A program made the position numbers and the translations under genes. A stretch of DNA of 64,000 bases from Sphingobacterium sp. B16(2022) (lineage in GTDB: Bacteria > Bacteroidota > Bacteroidia > Sphingobacteriales > Sphingobacteriaceae). The stretch lies in contig NZ_JAAUVN010000003.1 of assembly GCF_012030425.1 (NCBI RefSeq), positions 1-64,000 of the forward strand, written 5' to 3'. The notes under the pieces are model-generated. The model was not told where the DNA came from and made no database searches. It was given only the letters and a program-made list of their open reading frames with translations. Positions within the stretch are counted from its first letter, which is position 1, and the number at the start of each line of letters is the position of its first letter. Below, piece by piece: positions 38,146 through 47,075 of this stretch.

Positions 38146-39882
38146 CTAGCTATTTAAATTTTTCTTTTCCTGTAAAATATATTCTGCTGTACGCATTGAC
38201 AGAGCCAGTATAGTCCAAGTCAAATTTTTATCACCTTGTTGTACAAATGGCCCGGCATCTACAACAAACAGATTTTTACAATCATGCGCTTGCCCCCATT
38301 TGTTCAGAGCTGAAGTTTTAGGATCATTTCCCATACGTGTGGTACCACCTTCGTGGATAATTTTTCCTGGTGCTTCTAAACCATATAAGGTATCCGCTCC
38401 CGGAATCTTTGAGGTTATCACAGCTCCCATTTCGTGCATAACTGACTGAAATGTTTCTTGCATATGCTTTGCCTGTGCAATCTCCTCGTTTGCCCATTTA
38501 TAATGGAAGCGCAATACAGGTATTCCAAATTTATCGACTTTATTGGGATCTATTTCACAATAATTATCTATTCTGGCTAATGCCGTTCCTCTTCCTGCCA
38601 TACCTACATTAGCGCCGTAAAAACTGTTATAATCCTGTTTTAAAGATTCTCCATATCCACCCAATGGCTTTTGCTTACCATCAGGACCTTTTGCATTGTT
38701 ATTTACATTGGGTACCCAGTTTAAAAAACCATAAGAAGGCATGTGTAAACCTCCCCCATACTCAATATGATAGCCACGAGGAAAATTAAGCTTCTTATTA
38801 TCTTCCCACCATGGTGAGTAGATATGTACGCTTCCAACCCCATCTTCATTATAGCGTTTACGGTCTAACAATTGTGGTAAAAAACCGGAGAGACTTGCTC
38901 CCGTTGAATCATGAAGATATTTTCCCACAACACCACTGCTGTTCCCTACACCTCCTGGATGTGCTTTAGATTTCGAGTTAAGCATAATACGTGCACTCTC
39001 ACATGCACTAGCTCCTAATATGACAGTCTTTCCTTTCACTGCGTATTCCTGCAAATCTTTGGTATCAACATATGAAACCCCGATAGCAATCCCTTCATCA
39101 TTGGTCAATACTTCACGAACCATTGCATTATCGATTACTTTTAGATTTCCGGTCTTTATTGCTGGTATCACTAAACAGGAAGATGACGAAAAATCGCCAT
39201 ATACTTTACAGGCACGTCCACACTGACCACAATAAAAACATGTACCTCTACCTTTTATTTCTTTGGATACTTCTGTTAATACTGCTCCACGTCCTGGAAT
39301 AACAGGTACCCCAGCTTTCTTTGCGCCCTTGGCTATATATAGTTCATTTAACCGTGGCTTTGGTGGTTTCATAAAGATTCCATCAGGTTCGTTATGAATG
39401 CCTTCTACAGTTCCATAAACACCGATCATGCGATCTACACGGTCGTAAAAAGGTTTAACTTCATCATAGGTAATTGGCCATGCATCAGTAACACCATCTT
39501 TAGGTTTGAAATCATCGGGCCCCATGCGCAATGATATTCTGCCCCAGTGGTTGGTACGACCGCCTAACATACGGGCACGAAACCATTCAAATTCAGTACC
39601 TCCTACTTTACTATAAGGCTCTCCTTCAAGTTGCCATCCTCCGTATGCGGCATCAAAGTCGCCAAAAGGACGGGTCGTCGAGGCACCGCGTCGGGGAGAT
39701 TCCCAAGGCCAGCGTAGCTGTTGAGAATCTTTTGCCGGGTCATAAAAAGGACCAGCTTCCAACATCAGCACTTTAAGGCCTGCATTGGCAAGTATATAAC
39801 CCGCCATACCACCACCGGCTCCCGAACCGACGACAATAGCATCATAGACTTCTGTACTTTCCTTTATTTGATAATTTACCAT
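38146..39882 (-). CDS. GMC-family oxidoreductase catalytic subunit
   Basis: This 578-residue FAD enzyme has the N-terminal dinucleotide fold VVGSGAGGGMAGYILANAGL followed by LEAGP. It has the GMC_C segment GGTTRMGNDPKTSALNKWGQ with the catalytic His region in HEGGTTRMG, and a cysteine cluster CFYCGQCGRAC. The ATG at 39882 is preferred to a TTG at 39888. It likely oxidises a sugar or polyol in the periplasm, exported by its Tat-signal partner, and passes electrons to a cytochrome encoded elsewhere. The substrate is unknown. Confidence 0.93.
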   Translation of the reverse strand: MVNYQIKESTEVYDAIVVGSGAGGGMAGYILANAGLKVLMLEAGPFYDPAKDSQQLRWPWESPRRGASTTRPFGDFDAAYGGWQLEGEPYSKVGGTEFEWFRARMLGGRTNHWGRISLRMGPDDFKPKDGVTDAWPITYDEVKPFYDRVDRMIGVYGTVEGIHNEPDGIFMKPPKPRLNELYIAKGAKKAGVPVIPGRGAVLTEVSKEIKGRGTCFYCGQCGRACKVYGDFSSSSCLVIPAIKTGNLKVIDNAMVREVLTNDEGIAIGVSYVDTKDLQEYAVKGKTVILGASACESARIMLNSKSKAHPGGVGNSSGVVGKYLHDSTGASLSGFLPQLLDRKRYNEDGVGSVHIYSPWWEDNKKLNFPRGYHIEYGGGLHMPSYGFLNWVPNVNNNAKGPDGKQKPLGGYGESLKQDYNSFYGANVGMAGRGTALARIDNYCEIDPNKVDKFGIPVLRFHYKWANEEIAQAKHMQETFQSVMHEMGAVITSKIPGADTLYGLEAPGKIIHEGGTTRMGNDPKTSALNKWGQAHDCKNLFVVDAGPFVQQGDKNLTWTILALSMRTAEYILQEKKNLNS

Positions 39883-39888
39883 AATCAA

Positions 39889-40256
39889 TTTTTAATTTTC
39901 TTAGAAGCCGTTTATCTTACGATTGAAAAAAATAAAACAACATGCACTTCAAATCTGTTTGGTTATAATTAATTGTATAGATGAAAGGACAAATTAGGTA
40001 AAATTACTCAAAATCACAAAACCGTTTTATCGTTTTAGCGCTTTGTAAACAAGCCTTTACAATTACCCTCCCATCATCCCCTTTTTATAACCATAAACCA
40101 TATCAAGACTAAAATAAAGTTAGTATAAAGGTGCAGTTAAGAAAATGAGTTTTTTAAATGTCAGTATTAATGCTTGTTCATTCAAATATTTTTAATGTTA
40201 TAAAAAAATACCTCCATGGTTGATCACTTTTTCTAGTAGCTGTCTGCTAACAAAAA
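39889..40256. other. Spacer upstream of the GMC operon
   Basis: This 370-bp AT-rich region presumably holds the leftward promoter of the GMC operon. I found no convincing -33/-7 pair, gene or repeat before the terminator at 40257-40312. Confidence 0.5.
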
Positions 40257-40312
40257 TAATAGACAAAAAAGAGGGGCTTACAAAACTGCAAGCCCCTCTT
40301 TTTTGTCTATTA
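40257..40312 (-). terminator. Terminator of the DUF2723 gene, perfect 23-bp stem
   Basis: TAATAGACAAAAAAGAGGGG (the first 20 nt of 40257-40279) and its partner at 40290-40312 form a perfect 23-bp stem with a 10-nt loop. A-run and T-run lie inside the stem, so it could work in both directions. It lies 6 bp past the DUF2723 stop. Confidence 0.93.
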
Positions 40313-40317
40313 ATCTA

Positions 40318-43300
40318 CTATATTCCAAACTGCTTTTTATAATTTTCTTCAAGCTGTTGTATTTCTTGTAGTAATTTCGTCTCTTTTGTCTGAGATAAAA
40401 TACTCTTATAAACACCCAGTGTTCTTAAAGCAGTTTCAATATTTGAATATTCCAATTCTGGTTTTGTCTGCGCAATAGCATTATAATAAGACATATTTTG
40501 AGTTAAGAACTGCAAATTACGCTTAACAATGTCGTTTGCTTTTTGAGTTTCACCGACACTGTATAAAACATTAATGATCGGTGTATAGTTTAAAACATCG
40601 CGCATCAAGAAAACACGTTTCGGCATTTTGTCGTACACTAACAAAGCTATTTCTTTCGCTTCTTTCTCTTTTCCTTGTTCCAAGAGCTGTGTTGCAGTAC
40701 TTCCCGTTATTGAGTTGACAATTAAACCAATCATACGGTACGATTCTGGATCCAAGTAAGGTGATGTTGCCATATTTCCCCAAGCATACTTCTTGGTAAT
40801 ATCAGTATAAGCGGCTTCAGTATTGACAAGCGCTCCTGCATTTTCTTTTGCAACCTGAATAGGCATTAAACGATATGCAAAACCTTCCTGCACTAGGTAC
40901 TTGTCTAGACCTAAGTAATTATCATTTGGAACTGTAGCTGCAAAGTAAATAGGTCTTTTCCAATTGTTATCAGCTAAAATAGATAAGATAGACAGTTCGG
41001 CTCTGGTCACATAATTCTTATTATAAGTCCATGCTAAAGTATCTGGAATCGTATTTTCCCATTCTTTTGGTACTGTTTTATTTTGGATAACCGCATTTCT
41101 ATCTACCGCTAAAGCTAGATTTTTAGTTGGCAAGAAGTTCTCAAATTCACCAGAATTCAGCTGTGCTTTATTTTTAGCATCATCCGAAAGCATAAACTGT
41201 AAAACTAAATTCAAATCAGCATGTCCTGGAATTTGAACATCTTGGAAGTACATCACATCACGCACTCCTTTTTTAAACTTCTCTTTATCAATATTGATCG
41301 GTAACGCATCGGCATCATTTGCCTTTTTCTGCATTTGAGCCATATACCAATCTGCACTTAATAAGCTTAAGTTTACCACACGTACATCTGTGCGGATACC
41401 TTCCACTTCCTGTGCATACCACAATGGATAAGTGTCGTTATCCCCGTAAGTGAATAAAATAGCGTTAGGAGCACAAGATTCTAAATAATCTTTTGCCAGA
41501 TCACGTGCCGTTAATTTATGTGAACGATCGTGATCATCCCAGTTTTCTTTTGCTAATAAAACAGGTGCTGCAAGTAAACAAACCACTGTCGTAAGTCCTG
41601 CCGCTGTTTTAGGATTCATTTTCTTACCTAAGAAATCTGCTATCGCAAAGACTCCTAGTCCAATCCATATGGCAAATGCATAGAACGATCCAGCATAAGC
41701 ATAGTCACGTTCACGTGGTTGTAAAGGACTTTGATTTAAATAAAGAACAATAGCTAAGCCTGTAAAGAAAAATAACAATCCAACAACACCAGCATCTTTT
41801 TGTCTTTTACCGAAGTGCCAGAAAGCACCTATCAATCCTATAATTAGCGGTAAGAAGAAATACTTATTATTTGATGGATCGGTATTTAAAGAATCAGGAA
41901 GGGCATCTTGTCCACCGACCAACATTTGATCGATCGGTTTAATACCAGAGATCCAGTTTCCTTCTGTAAAAGTACCGTGTCCTTGCTGATCATTTTGACG
42001 ACCTGCAAAATTCCAAAGGAAATAACGACCGTACATATGACCTATCTGATAATTAAAGAAGAATTTTAAGTTATCACCAAATGTTGGAGACTGTCCTTCA
42101 CCTAATCTTAAATAGTCCTGATAATAGCCAGGATGACCATCTCTATTACTATACACACGAGGGAATAAAACTTCTTTATCGTATTGGTAAGTAGATCCTG
42201 TCTGGATTTTTGTATACTTATCTTTATCTTTTCTGTAAGAATAGGTAGGTTCTACTCCTGTAACTTTAGAATCAAAGTTAGGACCTTTAAACAAAGGCTC
42301 ACTTGCATATTGCTCACGTCCCAAATAACTTAAGAAAGTAAAGGCATTTTCTGGATCACTATTATTTAACGTTGGATTTGCTTTTGCACGGATCATAATC
42401 ATGGCAAATGAGCTGTATCCGAAAATGATAAAAGAAGCACTGATCATTACAATATTTAAGATCGGTTTTACTTTTTTGATCGAATACCAAATACCATAAG
42501 CTAATAATGCCACCAATAACACAACAAAAAATGTGAATCCTGATCCAAATCCCAATCCTAATGTATTGACGAAGAATAAATCAAAATAAGCGGCGAATTT
42601 AACCGAGTATTGAATGATGCCCCATAAGATCACCGCTAAAACCACTACCCCTAAAAGAAATGACTGGATAGCTCCTTTGCTTGTAATTGTCTTTGCTCTC
42701 TTAAAGTAAATAACAACTGCAATAGCAGGGATAACAAGTAAGTTTAATAAGTGAACGCCTATGGAAAGTCCCATTACGTAAGCGATAAAAATCAACCAAC
42801 GGTCAGCACCAGGTTCATCTGCATGATTTTCCCATTTTAGAATACCCCAAAATACGACAGCTGTACATAAAGAAGACATGGCATATACTTCGGATTCTAC
42901 TGCTGAGAACCAGAATGTATCTGAGAATGCATATGCTAAAGCTCCTACCAATCCTGATCCGAAGATCTTGATCAAATCTGCACTTGAATATGTTCCATCT
43001 ACAGATTTTGTGACCACTTTTCGAGCTAATGCTGTAATGGTCCAGAATAAAAACAAAATGGTAATACCACTACATACTCCAGATCCCACATTCATCCAAA
43101 AAGCAATTCTTGTAACATCTCCCCCTGCAAGGTTCGAGAATATATTTTGAATCATCAAAAATAACGGAGCACCTGGTTGGTGAACCACCTGCATTTTATA
43201 TGCTGAGGCGATAAACTCACCGCAGTCCCACCAACTCGTTGACCTTTCTGCGGTTAACATATAAGTGACGGTAGCAATAATTGCGCAGGCCCACCCTAAA

Positions 43301-43326
43301 ACATTGTTAATTTTAGTATAGTTCAT
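40318..43326 (-). CDS. DUF2723 polytopic membrane protein, candidate protein O-glycosyltransferase
   Basis: The 1002-residue protein has about a dozen membrane helices in its first about 600 residues. The DUF2723 signature TSWWDCGEFIASAYKMQVVH lies near the N-terminus, in the position of the catalytic Asp/Glu loop of GT-C glycosyltransferases. The last about 400 residues are soluble, with a helical C-terminus. Bacteroidota carry one or several such genes, and DUF2723 has been grouped with protein O-mannosyltransferase-like enzymes. The sugar donor and acceptor are unknown. It is monocistronic by its surroundings. Confidence 0.88.
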   Translation of the reverse strand: MNYTKINNVLGWACAIIATVTYMLTAERSTSWWDCGEFIASAYKMQVVHQPGAPLFLMIQNIFSNLAGGDVTRIAFWMNVGSGVCSGITILFLFWTITALARKVVTKSVDGTYSSADLIKIFGSGLVGALAYAFSDTFWFSAVESEVYAMSSLCTAVVFWGILKWENHADEPGADRWLIFIAYVMGLSIGVHLLNLLVIPAIAVVIYFKRAKTITSKGAIQSFLLGVVVLAVILWGIIQYSVKFAAYFDLFFVNTLGLGFGSGFTFFVVLLVALLAYGIWYSIKKVKPILNIVMISASFIIFGYSSFAMIMIRAKANPTLNNSDPENAFTFLSYLGREQYASEPLFKGPNFDSKVTGVEPTYSYRKDKDKYTKIQTGSTYQYDKEVLFPRVYSNRDGHPGYYQDYLRLGEGQSPTFGDNLKFFFNYQIGHMYGRYFLWNFAGRQNDQQGHGTFTEGNWISGIKPIDQMLVGGQDALPDSLNTDPSNNKYFFLPLIIGLIGAFWHFGKRQKDAGVVGLLFFFTGLAIVLYLNQSPLQPRERDYAYAGSFYAFAIWIGLGVFAIADFLGKKMNPKTAAGLTTVVCLLAAPVLLAKENWDDHDRSHKLTARDLAKDYLESCAPNAILFTYGDNDTYPLWYAQEVEGIRTDVRVVNLSLLSADWYMAQMQKKANDADALPINIDKEKFKKGVRDVMYFQDVQIPGHADLNLVLQFMLSDDAKNKAQLNSGEFENFLPTKNLALAVDRNAVIQNKTVPKEWENTIPDTLAWTYNKNYVTRAELSILSILADNNWKRPIYFAATVPNDNYLGLDKYLVQEGFAYRLMPIQVAKENAGALVNTEAAYTDITKKYAWGNMATSPYLDPESYRMIGLIVNSITGSTATQLLEQGKEKEAKEIALLVYDKMPKRVFLMRDVLNYTPIINVLYSVGETQKANDIVKRNLQFLTQNMSYYNAIAQTKPELEYSNIETALRTLGVYKSILSQTKETKLLQEIQQLEENYKKQFGI

Positions 43327-43617
43327 ATAATTATACTGTATAAAGATTATAATACGTTCCGAAAATAAGGATATTTAATAAGAAACGAATAAATTATATT
43401 TTTTTATACGCTTAAACTCAAATTTGTTACTGCCAGATAAGCTCTAGACTAGGCCAAGAACTGGTCTTTCAGAATAAATTAAAAAATTATTAGCCTGAGA
43501 ATCAATTAAAAGGCATTTACCGTTCATTTTTTATTTGCAGAAATGAAAAAGCGCCGTATATTTGCATCATCAAAAGTGACCAACACGCTTCCATAGTGTT
43601 ACGCTTTTGAGAATGTT
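43327..43617. other. Divergent spacer between the DUF2723 gene and tRNA-Gln
   Basis: The 291-bp AT-rich spacer contains the tRNA-Gln promoter near its right end. I see no gene. Confidence 0.5.
43534..43565 (+). promoter_or_regulatory. Promoter of tRNA-Gln copy 1
   Basis: TTTG (43534-43537), a 19-bp spacer and TATATTTGC (43557-43565) give a full match to the Bacteroidota promoter consensus, about 50 bp before the tRNA. Confidence 0.85.
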
Positions 43618-43688
43618 TGCCCGATAGTATAAGGGTAGTACGACAGTTTTTGGTACTGTTTGTCTTGGTTCGAATCCAGGTCGGGCAA
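43618..43688 (+). tRNA. tRNA-Gln (anticodon TTG), copy 1
   Basis: A 7-bp acceptor stem (TGCCCGA with TCGGGCA), D arm GTAT/GTAC, anticodon stem ACAGT/ACTGT with loop TTTTGGT (anticodon TTG), and T arm CTTGG-TTCGAAT-CCAGG form a complete cloverleaf of 71 nt. The CCA end is not encoded. It reads CAA and, by wobble, CAG glutamine codons. Confidence 0.97.
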
Positions 43689-43692
43689 CATT

Positions 43693-43727
43693 AAAAAAGG
43701 CTTACTTCGGTAAGCCTTTTTTGTTTT
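43693..43727 (+). terminator. Terminator after tRNA-Gln copy 1
   Basis: AAAAAAGGCTTA and TAAGCCTTTTTT pair across CTTCGG and run into T-rich DNA, directly after the tRNA. Confidence 0.93.
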
Positions 43728-44064
43728 AATACATTTTCAAAAATACTTTCATGATGTATTGATCCAATCCTGTCTAAATGGAGTATATCCATAATATATA
43801 CTACATTAAAAAGATAGTTCTCAATAAATATTTCCACCAGTAGTAAATATGATACCTGTTAGTGGATACTATTCAAAAGAAGTTATCATACACTATACAC
43901 CTTGGGATAAGATTTTGACATTCTACAGCTGTTTAACATTAAAAATATCGTGGGTAGTGCTCGAATTATTATAATAACAAAATAATGCAATCTGCTTGAC
44001 TTTTACTTTTTCCTGCTCATAATGAGGCATTATTTAAATTTTTACATTTTTTTTTGATTGAAAT
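43728..44064. other. Spacer between the two tRNA-Gln genes
   Basis: This 337-bp AT-rich stretch separates the terminator of the first tRNA from the promoter of the second. No gene, repeat or extra RNA structure is evident. Confidence 0.55.
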
Positions 44065-44095
44065 TTTGAAATTAAAAACATTTATCTAACTTTGC
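44065..44095 (+). promoter_or_regulatory. Promoter of tRNA-Gln copy 2
   Basis: TTTG (44065-44068), an 18-bp spacer and TAACTTTGC (44087-44095) match the Bacteroidota consensus, about 50 bp before the tRNA. Confidence 0.85.
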
Positions 44096-44145
44096 ACCAT
44101 CGAAAGGATAAAGGTTGACATGTCAATCGAATCTATAAGATAGAT

Positions 44146-44216
44146 TGCTCGATAGTATAAGGGTAGTACGACAGTTTTTGGTACTGTTTGTCTTGGTTCG
44201 AATCCAGGTCGAGCAA
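44146..44216 (+). tRNA. tRNA-Gln (anticodon TTG), copy 2
   Basis: This 71-nt tRNA is identical to copy 1 except for two paired changes: acceptor position 4 is T instead of C and position 69 is A instead of G, so a C-G pair became T-A. The anticodon loop TTTTGGT and all arms are unchanged. It has its own promoter and terminator. Confidence 0.97.
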
Positions 44217-44230
44217 CTTTAAAAAGAAAA

Positions 44231-44264
44231 AAATGGATTGTTATAAAAACAATCCTTTTTTTTT
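44231..44264 (+). terminator. Terminator after tRNA-Gln copy 2
   Basis: GGATTGTT and AACAATCC pair across ATAAA, flanked by A- and T-runs. Confidence 0.9.
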
Positions 44265-44339
44265 AAGTCATTAGAAAGTAATTGGCAACATACAAACAGA
44301 AAATTCTATTCTAATCCACTATATCAAAAATAAAAAACC

Positions 44340-45296
44340 ATGCCTTTGCAATTCAACACGGTTAAGTTATTCGCCGGTTCTGGCACTACAGAATTAGCAG
44401 AAAAAATCGCTACCTCCTACGGGAAACCTCTTGGAGATAAAACGTTATCTCGTTTTAGCGATGGAGAAATCCAACCTTTTTACAATGAATCAGTTCGTGG
44501 AAGCGATGTATTTATTGTTCAATCAACAAATCAACCAACAGACAATTTATTTGAATTATTGTTGATGATTGATGCAGCAAAGCGTGCTTCAGCCCATTAC
44601 ATTACTGCTGTAGTTCCTTATTTCGGTTTTGCACGTCAGGATCGTAAAGACAAACCACGCGTAGCCATTGGTGCTAAAATGATTGCTAATTTAATTACCG
44701 CAGCAGGTGCACACCGCATCATGACAATGGATCTACATGCGGCGCAAATCCAAGGTTTCTTCGATATTCCTGTTGATCACTTAGACGGTTCGATTATCTT
44801 TGTTCCTTACATCAAATCATTAAACCTTCCTAACTTAACGATTGCATCTCCAGACATGGGTGGTTCTTACCGCGCACGTACATTTGCAAAATTCTTCAAT
44901 GCAGAAGTAATCATCTGCGACAAACGTCGTAAACGTGCCAACGAAATTGAATCAATGTCTATCATTGGTGATGTTACTGGTCAAGACGTTGTTTTGATTG
45001 ACGATATCTGTGATACTGCAGGTACTTTATCAAAAGCAGCAGCTTTGATCATGGAAAGTGGCGCTAAATCTGTAAGAGCAGTATGTACACATGCTGTACT
45101 ATCAGGTAAAGCTTACGAAACAATTGAAAACTCTGTATTATCTGAAATGATTGTTACCGATACCATTCAATTGGATCCAGAAAAAATGAAACAGTCGACT
45201 AAAATTAGAGTGTTATCTACTGCAGAATTATTTGGAAAAGCAATTAAGAATGTTAACCAACACGGTTCTATCTCTGATTTATTCGAAGTTGAATAA
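44340..45296 (+). CDS. prs: Ribose-phosphate pyrophosphokinase
   Basis: PRPP synthase makes 5-phosphoribosyl pyrophosphate from ribose 5-phosphate and ATP, feeding nucleotide, histidine and NAD synthesis. The 318-residue protein has FAGSGTTELAEKIA, the nucleotide loop RQDRKDKPR, MDLHAAQIQGFFDIPVDHL and the PRPP motif VVLIDDICDTAGTLSKAA. It has a terminator behind it and is followed by rplY. Confidence 0.97.
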   Translation: MPLQFNTVKLFAGSGTTELAEKIATSYGKPLGDKTLSRFSDGEIQPFYNESVRGSDVFIVQSTNQPTDNLFELLLMIDAAKRASAHYITAVVPYFGFARQDRKDKPRVAIGAKMIANLITAAGAHRIMTMDLHAAQIQGFFDIPVDHLDGSIIFVPYIKSLNLPNLTIASPDMGGSYRARTFAKFFNAEVIICDKRRKRANEIESMSIIGDVTGQDVVLIDDICDTAGTLSKAAALIMESGAKSVRAVCTHAVLSGKAYETIENSVLSEMIVTDTIQLDPEKMKQSTKIRVLSTAELFGKAIKNVNQHGSISDLFEVE

Positions 45297-45323
45297 GTTA
45301 ACCACTTAGAATTCAAAACATAT

Positions 45324-45358
45324 AAAAACCTTTCTCTTTATGGAGGAAGGTTTTTTTT
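45324..45358 (+). terminator. Terminator after prs
   Basis: AAAAACCTTTCTC and GGAGGAAGGTTTTT form an imperfect stem with a T-run 27 bp after the prs stop. Confidence 0.8.
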
Positions 45359-45402
45359 GTTATAATATTAGCAATTACAGTAACATTATAACAAAAAAAA
45401 CA

Positions 45403-45411
45403 TATCTTTGC
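45403..45411 (+). promoter_or_regulatory. -7 element of the rplY promoter
   Basis: TATCTTTGC matches TAnnTTTGC and is about 25 bp before the rplY ATG. No TTTG -33 is clear. Confidence 0.5.
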
Positions 45412-45436
45412 ACCTTAAAATTTAATCAAATTAAAG

Positions 45437-46033
45437 ATGAAATCAATTGCTATTAGCGGTTCTGTAAGACAGAGCGTAGGGAAAAGAGATGCGAAAGAAT
45501 TGCGTTACGAAGGTAATATTCCTGCAGTTCTATATGGTGGTTCTACACAAACTCACCTTTCTGTATCCGCAGCTGATTTGAAAGCAGTACTTTACACTCC
45601 AGAGGTTATCTTCATTGAATTAAACCTTGATGGAAAAACTGTAAAGGCTATCGTTCAAGACGCTCAATTCCACCCATTAACTGACTTAGTTACTCACGTT
45701 GACTTTTTAGAGTTGAATGATGAGAAAGAAGTTACTTTAAATATCCCTGTAACATTAACTGGTACTTCTCCAGGTGTTAAATTAGGAGGTAAATTAGTTC
45801 AAAAATTACGTAAATTACGTGTTAAAGCTTTACCTGGAAACTTACCTCAAGAAATTGCAGTTCCTATGGAATCTTTAGAAGTTGGTAAATCATTCCGCGT
45901 AGCTCAAGTAGTTTTAGAAAACGCTAAAGTTTTAAACAACTCTGACGATACGATCGTATCTGTTATCATGTCACGTGCTTTACGTCAAGCAGAAACAGAA
46001 GCTGCGAAAGCAACTAAAGGTGGTAAAAAATAA
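45437..46033 (+). CDS. rplY: 50S ribosomal protein L25/general stress protein Ctc
   Basis: L25 binds 5S rRNA. The 198-residue protein is the long Ctc type: an N-terminal L25 fold (KRDAKELRYEGNIPAVLYGG, VDFLELNDEKEVTLNIPV) and a C-terminal beta domain (KALPGNLPQEIAVPMESLEV), then a basic tail. The prs-rplY-pth grouping is common, although here the pst genes separate rplY from pth. Confidence 0.96.
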   Translation: MKSIAISGSVRQSVGKRDAKELRYEGNIPAVLYGGSTQTHLSVSAADLKAVLYTPEVIFIELNLDGKTVKAIVQDAQFHPLTDLVTHVDFLELNDEKEVTLNIPVTLTGTSPGVKLGGKLVQKLRKLRVKALPGNLPQEIAVPMESLEVGKSFRVAQVVLENAKVLNNSDDTIVSVIMSRALRQAETEAAKATKGGKK

Positions 46034-46062
46034 TCTTTCGGGATTTATTAAACAGCTTATTA

Positions 46063-46092
46063 AAAGGCATCGAATTATCGATGCCTTTTTTT
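46063..46092 (+). terminator. Terminator after rplY
   Basis: AAAGGCATCGA, an ATTA loop and TCGATGCCTTT form a perfect stem followed by T's. Confidence 0.93.
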
Positions 46093-46119
46093 GTTAAGAA
46101 AAGTTTAGGGAATTAATTC

Positions 46120-46175
46120 TTAACACCATCTTAACATTGAATTTATCACGAATTAACAGTGTATCATTACTTTTG
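46120..46175 (+). promoter_or_regulatory. Candidate Pho-box and promoter of pstSCAB
   Basis: Four TTAACA-like repeats (TTAACA 46120-46125 and 46131-46136, TTATCA 46143-46148, TTAACA 46153-46158) are spaced 11, 12 and 10 bp apart, as in Bacillus PhoP boxes. A -7 TACTTTTG (46168-46175) follows 9 bp later and lacks a TTTG -33, which the repeats appear to replace. The pstS ATG is 37 bp on. This suggests phosphate-starvation activation by a PhoB/PhoP-type regulator. Confidence 0.6.
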
Positions 46176-46212
46176 AGATCATCTTCAGGTCTCGACTTGT
46201 TTTATAAAAGTA

Positions 46213-47067
46213 ATGAAAAAACACATTTTTGGATATCCTCAGATATTCCTGTTCTCCATCCTTATTTTGATTCAAAGTTGTGCTGATTCCGATCATGCGA
46301 TCAAAATGAAAGGTTCAGACACCGAAGTGAACTTAGCTGTTAATCTTGCAGAAGAGTTCTCTAAGGAAAACGCTGATTTCAGTATAGCTATCTCCGGCGG
46401 AGGTTCAGGTCTAGGTATCACTGCTCTTCTCAATGGGCAGGCTGATATTGCAAATTCTTCACGTCCACTTACAGAGGACGAGATTGATCTCTTCAAAGAA
46501 AAAAATATTCCTTTAAGAACAGTTGTGTTTGCGGAAGATGCTACGGCATTTGTGGTGAATAAAGACAATCCTATTGACTCCATCAACCTAAAAGATCTAG
46601 CAGAAATTTTAGATGGTACACAGGATTCCTGGTCTAAATTGTCAAATAGCAATTTACCGATCACCATTTACGGTAGACAGAGTAGTTCTGGAACTTATTC
46701 TTTTGTCAAGAAAAAATTAAAAATCAAATTCAGTCAAGCAGCGAAGGAGATGACTGGTAATTCGCAGATTTTAGAAAGTGTAAAACTGGATAAATCTGGT
46801 ATTGGGTATGTTGGTGCAGGTTATATCTCTCAAAACACCAATGTTCAGCAAGGAATAAAAGTTTTAAAAATCATTGATAAAACGAACACAGCTGTATCGC
46901 CATTAGACCAAGAGGCCATCCGTCAAAATCGATACTACTTCCAGCGTCCGTTATTCCAATTTATTCCGGAATCATCATGGGAAAAAGTAGAACCGTTCAT
47001 TTCATTTGAAAAAAATACGAAAGGAAAAGCTTTAATCGAATCGTCGGGGTATTACGTTATTCATTAA
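46213..47067 (+). CDS. pstS: Phosphate ABC transporter substrate-binding lipoprotein PstS
   Basis: This 284-residue lipoprotein (signal ends LIQSC) binds phosphate outside the inner membrane. Ligand motifs are MKGSDTEVNLA, SGGGSGLGITALLNGQADIANSSR and YGRQSSSGTYSFVK, matching PstS. It is shorter than E. coli PstS but typical of the Gram-positive and Bacteroidota form. It leads the pst operon and a Pho-box-like site precedes it. Confidence 0.93.
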   Translation: MKKHIFGYPQIFLFSILILIQSCADSDHAIKMKGSDTEVNLAVNLAEEFSKENADFSIAISGGGSGLGITALLNGQADIANSSRPLTEDEIDLFKEKNIPLRTVVFAEDATAFVVNKDNPIDSINLKDLAEILDGTQDSWSKLSNSNLPITIYGRQSSSGTYSFVKKKLKIKFSQAAKEMTGNSQILESVKLDKSGIGYVGAGYISQNTNVQQGIKVLKIIDKTNTAVSPLDQEAIRQNRYYFQRPLFQFIPESSWEKVEPFISFEKNTKGKALIESSGYYVIH

Positions 47068-47075
47068 TAAAGGTT

